Positions 1 to 9,647 of a stretch of 28,893 nt of DNA are shown one piece after another. This DNA is from a virus, in the IMG/VR virus record IMGVR_UViG_3300037882_001160, positions 1 to 28,893 of that record; one strand, written 5' to 3'. The stretch's first letter is position 1. Each line of letters opens with the position of its first letter. Under the pieces are notes generated by a model that saw nothing but the letters and a program-made list of their open reading frames with translations, was not told the DNA's origin and made no database searches. A program made the position numbers and the translations under genes.

Positions 1-488
1 AACTTCTCCTGTACTGTTGTTTCAACTGCATCATTTCCTAATGGGGTGTAAGAAATATTTGCAGCGTCATTAGCTAATACCGAAACAGATTGCCAACTAG
101 CACCATTAAATACTCTTGTCTCGTCATCCGTACTGTTAAAGTACAGTGCACCAACCAAAAGTGCCCCACCGTCATTGTCAACAACTGGATCAGATGTCTT
201 AGACCCTAGGTATCTATCGTCAAAAGCATCGAAAGAGTTGGCTGCTGATGTAGCAGCAGCTTCTGCGGATAACTTAGAAAAGTTTGCTGAAGTTGCTGAT
301 CCAGCGGCTGAGGTAGCAGCCGTGTTAATCTCTGTTGACACAGTATTCATTTCAGTGATAACATCATTTAACTCTTCACCAAAAGAAGGTAGCTCACCAA
401 GAAATATATCTGCCTTAGCAGAAAAGTCGTTTGGAGAGTTCCTGCTTGGAGGATCCGATAACGGAGTTATTGTCGTAGTAATTGGCAT
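1..488 (-). CDS. Tail fibre / tail appendage protein, N-terminal part (runs off window)
   Basis: The frame opens at an ATG at 488 and stays open to the window edge, giving about 162 residues of the N-terminus. An Ala/Ser/Thr-rich helical stretch (about residues 40-87) leads into FDDRYLGSKTSDPVVDNDG (87-105) and then GALYFNST (113-120). This is the recurrent N-terminal block of phage tail fibre or collar proteins, in which a low-complexity helix precedes a virion-attachment module. The gene follows the distal tail gene, the expected place for receptor-binding proteins. The receptor-binding C-terminus lies outside the window, so host specificity cannot be read. The family assignment rests on motif recognition and gene order. 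Confidence 0.8.
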   Translation of the reverse strand, partial: MPITTTITPLSDPPSRNSPNDFSAKADIFLGELPSFGEELNDVITEMNTVSTEINTAATSAAGSATSANFSKLSAEAAATSAANSFDAFDDRYLGSKTSDPVVDNDGGALLVGALYFNSTDDETRVFNGASWQSVSVLANDAANISYTPLGNDAVETTVQEK

Positions 489-538
489 ATTTAACCTTAT
501 AAAAATTACGCTGTAGTATGTAAATCAAATAGAAAGTC

Positions 539-1438
539 TTAAATTAACCCTTCAACCTCCATAGATATTATTGAGTTTGACGGATAAGTTAATTCAACAT
601 TCCAGTCTTTTAAGAATCCGTAGTTAATAGTTTGAGAAAGTTCACTAGCTTCACTACCAACAAATACAGTAGGGGTTGCACGGATAGAACTTAATAATCG
701 GGATACACTATTAAGTCTAATGTTTTCTACAAACACATTGGCACTCATTCTTTTTGAAAAATTTCTTTCTACAAAGAGGGTTTCTCCAAATTCATCCATT
801 TCTTTTATGGAATAATCTCTTATTCCATAATTTAAACCCATTTTAGTATTTCCAATATTAACAGCATTGCCTAGTAGCAGAACACCTAATCCTACTTGAC
901 CACTAGAATTTAAACGAACTTCAATCTCTGAGTTAATATAAGGTGGTAAATCATTTATAAACAGATCACTAGCTAAATTAAACTCAGAAAAGAAGTATTC
1001 ATACCAATCTGTAATAGTTGAGGAGCCAAGATTATGAACCTTGTCATAGACTACTACAGGTGTAGTCGGGGTCATGTCTTTCATTATGACCCGTACAGAA
1101 GTAGCATTGTCCATATTGAGTAGTGACAGACTATTTGTTGCAGTAGGTACACTAATCTTAATTTCTAATGGGCCACTACTAACAGTAGAACGTGTACTAA
1201 CCGTACCATCAAAACAAGCCCACGCATTTGTTGGGCCTGTCTTTAACCAATCGTCTGAAGAAATATCGGGCTGATTCCCTGTATTACCAGAAGTTAAAGA
1301 TCGGTAGACAAAAGTCTCAAAATAAGCAACATCCCCAATGTCATAAACTGTGAGAATAGACCATGGACTATGCACTTCTGTAGTATTGATTGAAACGATA
1401 TTATCTTCTGTGATAACCACAGGTCTTACTATTTTCAT
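539..1438 (-). CDS. Distal tail / tail tip structural protein, hypothetical
   Basis: This 299-residue protein is encoded directly after the tape measure gene with a 7-base gap, and its ATG follows an AGGAAG ribosome site. Residues about 31-75 (YDIGDVAYFETFVYRSLTSG, then GNTGNQP and a DDWLKTG motif) resemble the chitin/carbohydrate-binding module 5/12 pattern of aromatic residues and Gly-Asn turns. The remainder is predominantly beta-strand and has no family I recognise. Position between tape measure and fibre suggests a distal tail or tail-tip protein that joins the tube to the fibres, perhaps with a surface-glycan-binding patch. The structural role is inferred from synteny; the sugar-binding idea is weaker. 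Confidence 0.65.
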   Translation of the reverse strand: MKIVRPVVITEDNIVSINTTEVHSPWSILTVYDIGDVAYFETFVYRSLTSGNTGNQPDISSDDWLKTGPTNAWACFDGTVSTRSTVSSGPLEIKISVPTATNSLSLLNMDNATSVRVIMKDMTPTTPVVVYDKVHNLGSSTITDWYEYFFSEFNLASDLFINDLPPYINSEIEVRLNSSGQVGLGVLLLGNAVNIGNTKMGLNYGIRDYSIKEMDEFGETLFVERNFSKRMSANVFVENIRLNSVSRLLSSIRATPTVFVGSEASELSQTINYGFLKDWNVELTYPSNSIISMEVEGLI

Positions 1439-1445
1439 ATCTTCC

Positions 1446-4400
1446 TCATGCTGCTACAGTACTGATAGAGGTTCCATTTTGTGTCACATCCTCTAAGATA
1501 CGAGTCGTCTTAGCTGCGTTGATAACACCTTGTTGAGTTGTGGCTAGTAGTAAAGAAACTTCATTTTTCAATTCCCTTATCTCTTCTACCATTTCTCTGT
1601 TTGCCTTCTTCATCATTTCAATAGTCTCCCTATTAGAACCTGAATTACTACTTGGATTAAATCCAAAAATCTCAGACTCATTATCTCCCATCTGGGTGGA
1701 ACCATTCTGATAGTCCTGAGTTAAAACAGGGTAACCTCCTGCACTCTGATTTTGTAATGATTTTAAATTCAGTAGAGTATCATTCGATAAATCAGCAAGA
1801 ACGCTACCTGAAGATCCCAGTAAAGTTCCAAAAGATTGCCCTGTAGAGTCTCTACTGGCACTGATAAACAGACTTGACCCTTCCGTAATTCTTTGTGCTA
1901 TGTTTTCTAGCAATAAAGAATGTTGGCTGAGTATATCTTGTGTTAATTTACCTGAAGCTAAACCTTCTTTAAGCGTCTCTAAAGAACTTGTTTGAACATC
2001 TAACATCTTAGCTTCTGCACTAGCACCTAGGCCAAGTACTTCAGCAACAGACGCAGCCTGTTCTAACTGATTCTTTAGTAGTATCGTGTTAAAAAACAAC
2101 TCTTCTCTTGATTTGGCTTGATTAGCAAAAGAACTTTGTAAATCAGTACCCCTACTAGCTAACTCCTCTAATGCTGAAATATCACCTGTTATCGCCTTTT
2201 TAAAAGTTTTTTCAAAGAGGCTTTTGGTAATACTAGCTTGACCTTGTGAAGAACTAGCATTAAACAACAGAGAGTTAGATGCTTCTTTTAAGCTATTAAC
2301 AGCTTCAAAATAGTCAGCAGAAGATTCTCTAGCCTTATTTGACATTTCTTTTGAGATGTCAATTTGCTTTGATATACTATCTATTAACTCGTTAGCAATT
2401 GTACTCTTTAAGTTTAACGCAATTTCTTCAACTTGTTTAAAAGCAGGAGCTAGTTGAAGCAGAGACAAATATAATAACTGACCACTTCTTGAAGATAAGT
2501 CTTGAGCATCAACCAAGGCTTTGTACTCCGCTGCCGTACTAGGTACAGCTACCCCTAGTCTTGCAAAAGCATCTTCTAAGTTCTTTATTGTTAAGTCTAT
2601 CTGTTCTTGTTCTGTATAGATACTACTTATATACTCAGACTGTAAAGATTTTAAGTTATCAATACCACCAGCCATTTCAATAAAAGAGTTAATTAACTCG
2701 ATTGATTGCCCAGCTAAAGTGGCCATTGCAGATCCTAACTTAGGCAGGGCTTCATTAAGCGCTCTAAGTAAATTAACATCCAACAAAGCCGTATTAAGTT
2801 CCTCTGTTGTTGCAGAAAACAAATCTAGTTTTTTGATAACATTGTCTATGTTATCTGCAAAATCAGTTTCTTTTAATGCAGAAAACAAAGCTCTGAGTGA
2901 CTGATCTGCCAGACTTGCATCGTTTAATGCTATCTCGCCAGACAGGAACAGACCGTCAGCTTGACCTTCAGACGTGTTTGAAGAGTTAAAAATGCTTCTA
3001 CCACCTTGTAACGCAGACAGTGTAAAGTTATTATTCTCTCCTTGCCTTCCAGTATTACCCCAAGCGTTAAACGATATATCAGAGCTGACTCCACCTAAGG
3101 ATTTAACAACTTCAATGTATTGTTTAGATAATTCTTTTGATAAGTTTTGCCCGAAATCTGCACCAAAAGAACTGGCAGATATTTTATTACCACCACCAAG
3201 AAGACCCGCTAAGTAGCCACCAATTGCACCACCAATACCAGGGAGTAGTATATTACCAATATACGTCCCTGCTGCTGTCAATGCAGCTCCTTTTACATCC
3301 CCTTCTAGTAGTTTTGCGATAGACCCAGCGTATGTAGCTACTGTCCCTACTGTACTACTTAATTTAACGTATTCTGCCCCCATAGAGGAAAAGCCTTCCC
3401 CTATTAAACGAAACCCTTCATTGTTTAAGTTGCTTGACACTGTAGATAACCCAGCACTGAGTAATGCACCAGTAGTCCCACCGTTACTACCAGCTACAAG
3501 CTGATTTAAAGAGCTACCAAAAGACTCAGCATTGAAATCTTTGTCATTAGATAAGTTCAGGAATTGCTGACCTATATTTTTAATGGCAGGTTCAATTGCT
3601 AGTCTTATAGTCAAAGTCCTAAAGTAATTCTTTATACTTTTCCCTAAATCTTTTACCGCATCGTCACCACCCTTGAATATAGCCTCTCCAAATAATTGAC
3701 CTACATCTTCAAATAGTTTCTCATATTCTTTTTGTTGGTTTTCAAGGGTTTCTTTTTCTTTATTTTTTAACTCATCTTTCCTCTGAGCACCAAAGAGTTT
3801 TTGCTTTTCTTCTCTAAGCTCTCTCCACTTCTTTATTTGAGTTTCAATTGCTGTAACTTCTGAAGCATATTCTCCCTGCATAGCCTGAACTACGGCTCTG
3901 TATTCGAGAGTAGTTATCATGTCATCAATCTTGGCTAATTCAAGATCACGAATAGCATCAGTATTTAATCCAATAATCTTGGTCTGATAAACTGTTTCAT
4001 TAATCTGACCTTGCAAATCGTCAAGAGTACTTTTATCATTCTTTCTAAGGTCTTCGAGTTCTTTCTCTCTGTCTACATTAGCCTTTTTAAGATTACTCAA
4101 TAACTCCAAAGATTTAGCTTCAGCAATATTAGCTTTAATCACCTCTTTTGTTTCTTCGCTAGTCTTACCTTTCAGCTTGGCGTAATCCCGTTCAAACACT
4201 TGAGCTTTACTTAAACTTTCTGATTGTGCAGATAAACTCAAAATATACTCTTTTAAAGAGTCATTTAGTTTTTTGTACTCATCAATTTCTTTAACCCGAG
4301 TTCCGCCTGACGAAGCAACTTTCTCAGGGATTTTATTTAACTGAACAGTTAGAGCTATAACTTCACGAAGGTCTGATAACTCTTGTTTTTTCTTTGCGAT

Positions 4401-6983
4401 AGCTAAACGAGTTATTTCATTAAAATCTTTAGACCCCTCTAAGGCTATTATATCTGCCTCAATAGTTGCTAATTTTACATTAAGTAATTGCTCTTCAATT
4501 GCTTTTAATTCAGCAATAGATTTAGTCCTTTCATTTATCTGTTTTCTTAGGCTCTCGGCTTGATCTTTATAACTTTTTGAAGCCTCTGTTGATAAACTAA
4601 TCGTATCGTTTAACTGCTGTTGTTTAACTATTTGTTCGCCCATAACAAAAGCATGCTCTGCTTTTTCCTGCATGGCTTTCTTTTCAGAAACAGATGCTGC
4701 AATATATGCTTTTTCTAATTTATATAAGGCAAACTCTTGGTCATTCATCCCTAAAGCTAATTGAAGACCTTGATCATTTAGTTTTAACTGATCTTTATAG
4801 AGTTCATCAAAGCCAGCAACTAATTCCTTCAAGGAACCTCTAGCTAACCCAGCAACTTCATCAGAAAAATTTCCTACGATAATTCTAGCTTCTTCCAACC
4901 TTTTAGCAGAGGCTCTTGTAGCTTTAGCCACCTCTTCTTGGGCTTTACTTGCTTCGTCTGAGGAGTCTGCTAAGAACAAATAAGTAGTCGCCAATCCAGT
5001 GATAATCAAACCAATTGCATTACCAGAAGAAAGAGCCTTCATAGATAGGCTCAGACTTGTTGTACCTACAGCAGCAGCTCTTGTAGATGCACTTAAAGCC
5101 AGAGTAGCTGTGCCAAACGCCCACATTGCAGAACCTGCAACTTTAATGATTGGAACAGTAGCCAAAAGAAGTAGTTTATAAGCACCGAAGATACCCAGTG
5201 CAGTAGTTAATATAGAGACACCTTTGAAAATATCTTCAACAAACTTTTCGTTTTCTTTTACGAAAGCAGTTAAACTTTGTAAACCTGTATCTAAAGATTT
5301 TGAGATATTCAAAATACTCTCAGCTAAACCCTTATTACCTCCAAGAGCATTATTCAGTTCTGAAGTACGAACAAATAAGATATTGGTTAATTGTTGGAAT
5401 GCTTGACCTACTGTAATAGGCATACTCTTACCGAGATCCCTAAAGCTCTCTGCCATGATAATAGTACCAGCAGACACAACCTCTGTCGTAAGTTTACCTT
5501 CTTCTGCGAACAGCCTCATTGATGTGGTAGGTACACCTAAAGCATCTGCTAAACCCTTAAGGAAGGCAGGAGCTGCCTCAGAGAGGCTTCTAAACTCATC
5601 ACCAGCTAACTTACCTGATCCCAATGCTTGTGAAAATTGCAAAATCGCAGATTCAGCTTCAGCTACGGAAGTCCCTGATCTAAGCAAAGACCCCGCTAAT
5701 TGTTCAGTTGCAATAAGTGCATCAGTAGATGACCCACCAACGCTCTCTAAAGCAGGAACCAATCTAGCATACAGTTTACCTACAGCTTCAAAAGATTGAC
5801 GAGTATTTGATGCTACCGTAAGTAGCTTTTCTTGAGTATCTGAGAATTTTTCATTTTTAGAAGATACTAATTTAATACGAGCAGCAAGTAGGTTATAAGC
5901 GTCGGTAGTTAAAATAACTTTTCTAGTCAACATACCAAATGTAGCAACAACACCAACCGCACCTAGCGCAGGAAACAACTCTCTTCCGATTGTACTCAAT
6001 CCTTTAAGTGCACCACCTGTCCGGTTCGCCTCTTTCTGAATCTTTTCGATCTCAAGTCGCATCTTTTTATAAGAGTCAATAACCTCTGGAGATGCTCCCC
6101 GTAGTTGTAACCCAGCCACCCCTGTAGCAGTAACACGAGAAAACCCTTCTTTTGCTAGTTCAGTCTCTATTCGCGTTCTTTTTAATTGTTTTTCTACAGC
6201 AATTAAATCTTGTTCATTTTTCTTATTAGCCCTAGCTTCATTTCTCTTTGTTTCAACTAAATCAGCAGCAGCTTTATCTGTTTTTCTTATTTCTTCTCTT
6301 AAAGCTGCGTAAGCCGCAGTCTCTACTTTAATTCTTTTTTCAATAAATACTTCACGGGCACCACCAGCCAAAGCCCTTGTTTTACCGCTTGGGCCTGTGT
6401 GAGCATTAGCTGCTTGTTCGGCTGCTATTTTCAGGCGTTCTTGAAACCTGACAAACTCTGCTGCATCTTTACTTGTTGCAGCGTAGCCACTCCCTAATTC
6501 AGAAAGTACTTGTTTAGATACTTTCAACTGCCTTTCCATCTTGATTAAAGACGAAGTAGTATCGTCAAAAGGGTTCTTCCCTGATATAGCCCTTTGCTTT
6601 GCTAAGACTGTCTCTAATTCCTTAAATGACTTACCAGCAACTCCAGCAGCTTTAGCCGTTGCGAGAATACTCGACTCTCCACGACTATACCCTGCTATCA
6701 TACCATCAAGTATGTTTTTCTGCTTTGCTAGTACATTGGCATTAGCCCCTGTTGCTGCTCTTTGTTTTTCTTGTGCTTGAGTTAATCTGTCTACTTTGCT
6801 GACGAGGTTTTCATTCTTTTTTTCTAAAGAACTAATTACTTTCTCGTAGCCAACAAAAACCTTATTAAGTTCAGGTACAATTTTAGATAATGCACCAAAT
6901 TGTTTTTTAAGTGATTCAAAAGCTATTTCTAAACTCTTTAACTTAGCAATATCTGAATCTGTAACTAAACCTAGGTTCGACAT
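1446..6983 (-). CDS. Tail tape measure protein
   Basis: This is a 1845-residue protein and the longest gene of the window. It sets tail length and is ejected with the DNA. A coiled-coil N-terminus (1-330) is followed by a typical tape-measure N-terminal domain (about 335-560), with motifs such as TRQSFEAVGKLYARLVPALE and SGKLAGDEFRSLSEAAPAFL. Next come hydrophobic segments near residues 590-680 and very long charged coiled coils (about 690-1200). A Gly/Ala-rich hydrophobic patch near 1230-1265 could form a membrane-interacting segment. With about 0.15 nm per residue, the usual rule for this family, the tail would be roughly 270 nm, long for a siphovirus. The ribosome site is weak (AAGGG). It lies just after the chaperone pair, as in lambda. 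Confidence 0.95.
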   Translation of the reverse strand: MSNLGLVTDSDIAKLKSLEIAFESLKKQFGALSKIVPELNKVFVGYEKVISSLEKKNENLVSKVDRLTQAQEKQRAATGANANVLAKQKNILDGMIAGYSRGESSILATAKAAGVAGKSFKELETVLAKQRAISGKNPFDDTTSSLIKMERQLKVSKQVLSELGSGYAATSKDAAEFVRFQERLKIAAEQAANAHTGPSGKTRALAGGAREVFIEKRIKVETAAYAALREEIRKTDKAAADLVETKRNEARANKKNEQDLIAVEKQLKRTRIETELAKEGFSRVTATGVAGLQLRGASPEVIDSYKKMRLEIEKIQKEANRTGGALKGLSTIGRELFPALGAVGVVATFGMLTRKVILTTDAYNLLAARIKLVSSKNEKFSDTQEKLLTVASNTRQSFEAVGKLYARLVPALESVGGSSTDALIATEQLAGSLLRSGTSVAEAESAILQFSQALGSGKLAGDEFRSLSEAAPAFLKGLADALGVPTTSMRLFAEEGKLTTEVVSAGTIIMAESFRDLGKSMPITVGQAFQQLTNILFVRTSELNNALGGNKGLAESILNISKSLDTGLQSLTAFVKENEKFVEDIFKGVSILTTALGIFGAYKLLLLATVPIIKVAGSAMWAFGTATLALSASTRAAAVGTTSLSLSMKALSSGNAIGLIITGLATTYLFLADSSDEASKAQEEVAKATRASAKRLEEARIIVGNFSDEVAGLARGSLKELVAGFDELYKDQLKLNDQGLQLALGMNDQEFALYKLEKAYIAASVSEKKAMQEKAEHAFVMGEQIVKQQQLNDTISLSTEASKSYKDQAESLRKQINERTKSIAELKAIEEQLLNVKLATIEADIIALEGSKDFNEITRLAIAKKKQELSDLREVIALTVQLNKIPEKVASSGGTRVKEIDEYKKLNDSLKEYILSLSAQSESLSKAQVFERDYAKLKGKTSEETKEVIKANIAEAKSLELLSNLKKANVDREKELEDLRKNDKSTLDDLQGQINETVYQTKIIGLNTDAIRDLELAKIDDMITTLEYRAVVQAMQGEYASEVTAIETQIKKWRELREEKQKLFGAQRKDELKNKEKETLENQQKEYEKLFEDVGQLFGEAIFKGGDDAVKDLGKSIKNYFRTLTIRLAIEPAIKNIGQQFLNLSNDKDFNAESFGSSLNQLVAGSNGGTTGALLSAGLSTVSSNLNNEGFRLIGEGFSSMGAEYVKLSSTVGTVATYAGSIAKLLEGDVKGAALTAAGTYIGNILLPGIGGAIGGYLAGLLGGGNKISASSFGADFGQNLSKELSKQYIEVVKSLGGVSSDISFNAWGNTGRQGENNNFTLSALQGGRSIFNSSNTSEGQADGLFLSGEIALNDASLADQSLRALFSALKETDFADNIDNVIKKLDLFSATTEELNTALLDVNLLRALNEALPKLGSAMATLAGQSIELINSFIEMAGGIDNLKSLQSEYISSIYTEQEQIDLTIKNLEDAFARLGVAVPSTAAEYKALVDAQDLSSRSGQLLYLSLLQLAPAFKQVEEIALNLKSTIANELIDSISKQIDISKEMSNKARESSADYFEAVNSLKEASNSLLFNASSSQGQASITKSLFEKTFKKAITGDISALEELASRGTDLQSSFANQAKSREELFFNTILLKNQLEQAASVAEVLGLGASAEAKMLDVQTSSLETLKEGLASGKLTQDILSQHSLLLENIAQRITEGSSLFISASRDSTGQSFGTLLGSSGSVLADLSNDTLLNLKSLQNQSAGGYPVLTQDYQNGSTQMGDNESEIFGFNPSSNSGSNRETIEMMKKANREMVEEIRELKNEVSLLLATTQQGVINAAKTTRILEDVTQNGTSISTVAA

Positions 6984-7041
6984 AATTTACCCTTATTTCT
7001 TTGATCTACTAGACTTGCCAGACTTAGCAGAATTTTCTAAT

Positions 7042-7817
7042 TTATTTTGTTTTTTTGAAATAACTTTCGAGTGCCACTTGATCAAATTTACGAAGAAGAG
7101 ACAACTCCCAAGATTCAGGCTCAATTCCTTCTAATTGAAAGAAGAACCATAATTCTTGGTTTGTGATAGGATTAACACCGAACCCATTAGATGTTCTTTG
7201 CGAGTTGAGTTGAAGAAACCAATGCCATACATGAACTAAGCAGTCAGGCATAGGGGAAACCTCTAACTCAGGAGGTTTCTTGCCTGTCATTTGATATACA
7301 GCTTCTAAATTTTGCTTTAAAGTACTACCGTCTGATTGTTCTGTACAAAGTACAAACTCTTGTTTGGCAGCCTCTAAAGCATCCTCAATCTCGCTTAAAT
7401 AAAATTTGAAAGAGAGTCACTTTCAAAAACAATCGCATCACGCATCCATGAGTGTTCTTTCAGAATACGTCGAACATTCTCCTCGTCAAAAGGGACTTCT
7501 TTGGCTACACCTTTTTCATCCTCTTCTAGGACACCTCTCCACCCCATTAGACGAACTAGACAGGTCTCAATCCCAAAATCTTCTGCATCATCATAGGTTG
7601 TTAATGGGGCTTCACGCCCCTTCTTTTTTGCAGCTTGCTCTTGAAGTTGCATTTCACTAACTTTACGACGAGTAAACTGCTTAACCTTGGAAGAAAAACC
7701 TCCTCTTACAGTTAAAAATGCACCAGTATGCTTGAGTCCGTCTGGTAAAAGTAATTCAAATTCATAACCTACATCAGCTTTCTCTGCTAGGTTTGTCTTG
7801 GTCAAATTTAGACCCAT
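7042..7817 (-). CDS. Tail assembly chaperone, -1 frameshift fusion (gpGT-like)
   Basis: A ribosome starting at 7817 and slipping back one base at the heptamer AAATTTT (7407-7401) enters a frame that is open to the TAA at 7042-7044. The product is about 258 residues: 139 from the upstream frame plus 119 from the -1 frame. The -1 frame has no good own start before the ATG at 7290 and is open upstream of that ATG to just before the slip site, as expected for a frameshift-only extension. It contains a WHWFLQLNSQRTSNGFG block. In lambda the GT fusion, made at low frequency, recruits the tape measure and tail tube for assembly. The gene sits immediately upstream of the tape measure gene, the conserved position. 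Confidence 0.8.
7395..7817 (-). CDS. Tail assembly chaperone, short form (gpG-like)
   Basis: This 140-residue product starts at the ATG at 7817, preceded by AAGGAG with 6-7 bases spacing. An upstream ATG at 7853 in the same frame lacks such a site. The sequence MGLNLTKTNLAEKADVGYEF continues with a basic central part, and the chain ends DSLSNFI just after the slippery site. It lies between the tail tube and tape measure genes, where siphophages encode the G/GT chaperone pair. It is expressed from its own strong promoter (7894-7922), separate from the upstream head genes. I infer its function from position and the frameshift architecture; sequence similarity to lambda G itself is not evident. 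Confidence 0.82.
   Translation of the reverse strand: MGLNLTKTNLAEKADVGYEFELLLPDGLKHTGAFLTVRGGFSSKVKQFTRRKVSEMQLQEQAAKKKGREAPLTTYDDAEDFGIETCLVRLMGWRGVLEEDEKGVAKEVPFDEENVRRILKEHSWMRDAIVFESDSLSNFI
7401..7407 (-). promoter_or_regulatory. Programmed -1 ribosomal frameshift site
   Basis: Read on the minus strand, the zero-frame codons are TCA AAT TTT ATT TAA. The heptamer A AAT TTT fits X XXY YYZ, so both tRNAs can re-pair as AAA TTT one base upstream. The -1 frame is closed by TGA 10 bases before the heptamer and open after it for 119 codons; the zero frame stops 3 bases after the heptamer. No downstream stem-loop was convincingly identified. Confidence 0.8.
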
Positions 7818-7893
7818 TGTTTTCTCCTTTGATTTGATATAAAATAAACACAAAAACCCAAGAAAGTAGTAATACTTCTCAGGTGCATATTTT

Positions 7894-7922
7894 ATTATAT
7901 CCTAATAAATCACATTTGTCAA
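7894..7922 (-). promoter_or_regulatory. Sigma70-type promoter for tail gene segment
   Basis: On the minus strand TTGACA (7922-7917), a 17-base spacer and TATAAT (7899-7894) form a perfect consensus promoter. It starts about 70 bases upstream of the chaperone ATG and only about 10 bases behind the T-run of the tail tube terminator. The flank CCCCTTGACAAA is shared with the promoter at 17843-17871. Confidence 0.88.
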
Positions 7923-7932
7923 GGGGTTGGGC

Positions 7933-7963
7933 AAAAAAAAACCCACTAGATTTCTCTAGTGAG
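7933..7963 (-). terminator. Rho-independent terminator after tail tube gene
   Basis: On the minus strand a 9-bp stem (CTCACTAGA pairing with TCTAGTGGG, one G-T pair) closes a GAAA tetraloop and is followed by nine T. It lies 24 bases after the tail tube stop codon and would end the head/tail-tube transcript before the tail-tip genes restart at their own promoter. Confidence 0.92.
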
Positions 7964-7987
7964 CTTATTAAAGAGTCCAGTTATTAG

Positions 7988-9202
7988 TTAGACAGTAATA
8001 GCAGAGTCTTGGATTGACAGTGTAGTTTGCTGGTAGCTATTATTGTCTACGTTCAAAAGTGCTTGAAAGTTGTGTGTTGAAATAATACCTTTTTCCCCAT
8101 CGTCTTTAGTATCAGAATTGATCTTAATACGTGGTAGAACCACAGTCAAAAAGTCTGCATCTTTCAGATTAGAGGTAGTTAAAGCTACAACCAAAGACAC
8201 TTCTTGCTCATTATTAAACAAGTCACGGAAAGTACCTCCCGTGAAGAAAGCAGTAAAGTCTCCATCAATAAGAATACGTCCATCAAAAATTTCTGGATTA
8301 AAGTTAGATCCTACTACTGCTTCAGTACTTAAATTCCGATTGATGTTCAGATTAAGACCAGTTACCAGAGCAACCCTTTCACCATCAACAAGCAATGCAC
8401 CATTGACTGCTGCAAAAATATTCTTAGTACCTTGAGCAGAAGGGGAGGTAAAATAAGCAGTGGTTCCTGTTTGTTTTAGGTCTTGCCCCATGAAAGCAAT
8501 GTCAATAGTGGCTAAACCTGTAGCAGGTAAAGAAACTCCTATAGTATTTACTTTATTACCTGTGAATACCTCAGACTGCTCAATATCGCCATACCATTCT
8601 TCAAAAGTGTAAGAATCACTTGTATGCCCTGTAAGAGGCGCGTAAGTCTTAGCTCCACTTACAGCCAAGGTTACAGAAGCAATCGCGGTCTGCTCCACTA
8701 ATGCAGAGTTGTTAAGTACAATAACTTCTAAGTCTAACGCAGCAACAGAAGTCACAAGAAGGTTTTTAGCTACGTTCGCAGTATTTAAAGTACCCCCAGA
8801 TAATCGAGTTACATCACCAACTTTAACACCATCTGTAATGAAGGAACCAGCAGCACGAGAGATAGTGTACCCATCTAAAGTCTCGTCAATTGTTACAGTC
8901 AATCCTGTGAGGGATGCACCATTTGTCCAATTACGGGCTACTGCGCTCGCTATGAAGTCACCGTAAGAGGAAGGTGACAATTCACCATTTAAAGACCCTT
9001 CGACGGAACGTACCCCGTGCCTAAAGTCCTGCATTTGATAGTCTGTTCTAATCTCTTCAGATTGATAAGTCTCTTTGGAGAGGTTAAAGTTACCTGTCAC
9101 CCTGCGAAGTGTTTTGGCACTTCCAGCAGAGGGGATTTCACCATAGGTAGTTTCTTTCTTGTAGTAAATACTTTTACGGATACCTTCAGCAATATTTGCC
9201 AT
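7988..9202 (-). CDS. Major tail (tube) protein
   Basis: This 404-residue protein starts at an ATG with AAGGAAG upstream. The N-terminus MANIAEGIRKSIYYKKETTY and following ETYQSEEIRTDYQMQDFRHG are typical of tail tube proteins of phages with this gene order (the variant with a conserved GxxR/VEGSLNGELSP block near residues 62-78). The length is above the usual 200-350 residues, and the alternating Val/Thr-rich middle may be an added Ig-like surface domain. It ends just before a strong terminator, in line with a product needed in large amounts. Identification rests on N-terminal sequence, synteny and that terminator. Confidence 0.85.
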   Translation of the reverse strand: MANIAEGIRKSIYYKKETTYGEIPSAGSAKTLRRVTGNFNLSKETYQSEEIRTDYQMQDFRHGVRSVEGSLNGELSPSSYGDFIASAVARNWTNGASLTGLTVTIDETLDGYTISRAAGSFITDGVKVGDVTRLSGGTLNTANVAKNLLVTSVAALDLEVIVLNNSALVEQTAIASVTLAVSGAKTYAPLTGHTSDSYTFEEWYGDIEQSEVFTGNKVNTIGVSLPATGLATIDIAFMGQDLKQTGTTAYFTSPSAQGTKNIFAAVNGALLVDGERVALVTGLNLNINRNLSTEAVVGSNFNPEIFDGRILIDGDFTAFFTGGTFRDLFNNEQEVSLVVALTTSNLKDADFLTVVLPRIKINSDTKDDGEKGIISTHNFQALLNVDNNSYQQTTLSIQDSAITV

Positions 9203-9233
9203 TTATACTTCCTTGTTAAGTTTAATTTATTTG

Positions 9234-9647
9234 TTAAGTGTTTAACACACTAGCGAAATATTCAATAATTACAGGTACAACATACCTATCTTCTGATACC
9301 ATTGCTCCATTTATTCTTGGTGTTCTTTGAATGATCACTTCTGTGCCTCCTTCAACCAAGGTCATACCCCGTTCAAAAGAGTCCCTTATCTCTTGGGCTT
9401 TTGTGAAAGCTGGAGCACTACCTTTATGGGCAGGGTAGCAAAGGAATATTTGAAATTCACCAACTTCACGATAGTAAGCATCCCCGATAGTGGGGTTTTC
9501 TACAGGTCTTGGTGAAAGTTGCAAGGCCATGAAAGCCACATCTGACTTTGGTTCGTATTTGACATTCTCATAGGCAATTTCAAGAGTTACGCTACTCAAT
9601 ACTTGGATGGCTTTTTCAAAAGCTCTTCTAATATTTAATATCTCCAT
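9234..9647 (-). CDS. Tail terminator / tail completion protein (DUF4128, gpU-like)
   Basis: This 137-residue protein has the layout of the DUF4128/lambda gpU family: an N-terminal helix (MEILNIRRAFEKAIQVLS), then beta-strand elements, a LCYPAHKGSAPAFTKAQEIR stretch near the middle and a C-terminal strand VPVIIEYFAS. Such proteins cap the tail tube when it reaches length and form the tail side of the neck. An AGGGG site precedes the ATG. It sits between the neck gene and the tail tube gene, exactly the conserved position. Confidence 0.78.
   Translation of the reverse strand: MEILNIRRAFEKAIQVLSSVTLEIAYENVKYEPKSDVAFMALQLSPRPVENPTIGDAYYREVGEFQIFLCYPAHKGSAPAFTKAQEIRDSFERGMTLVEGGTEVIIQRTPRINGAMVSEDRYVVPVIIEYFASVLNT

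Noticed and set aside
175-516. Plus-strand frame over the tail fibre start
   Set aside because: Shadow of the minus-strand fibre gene, which has recognisable family motifs.
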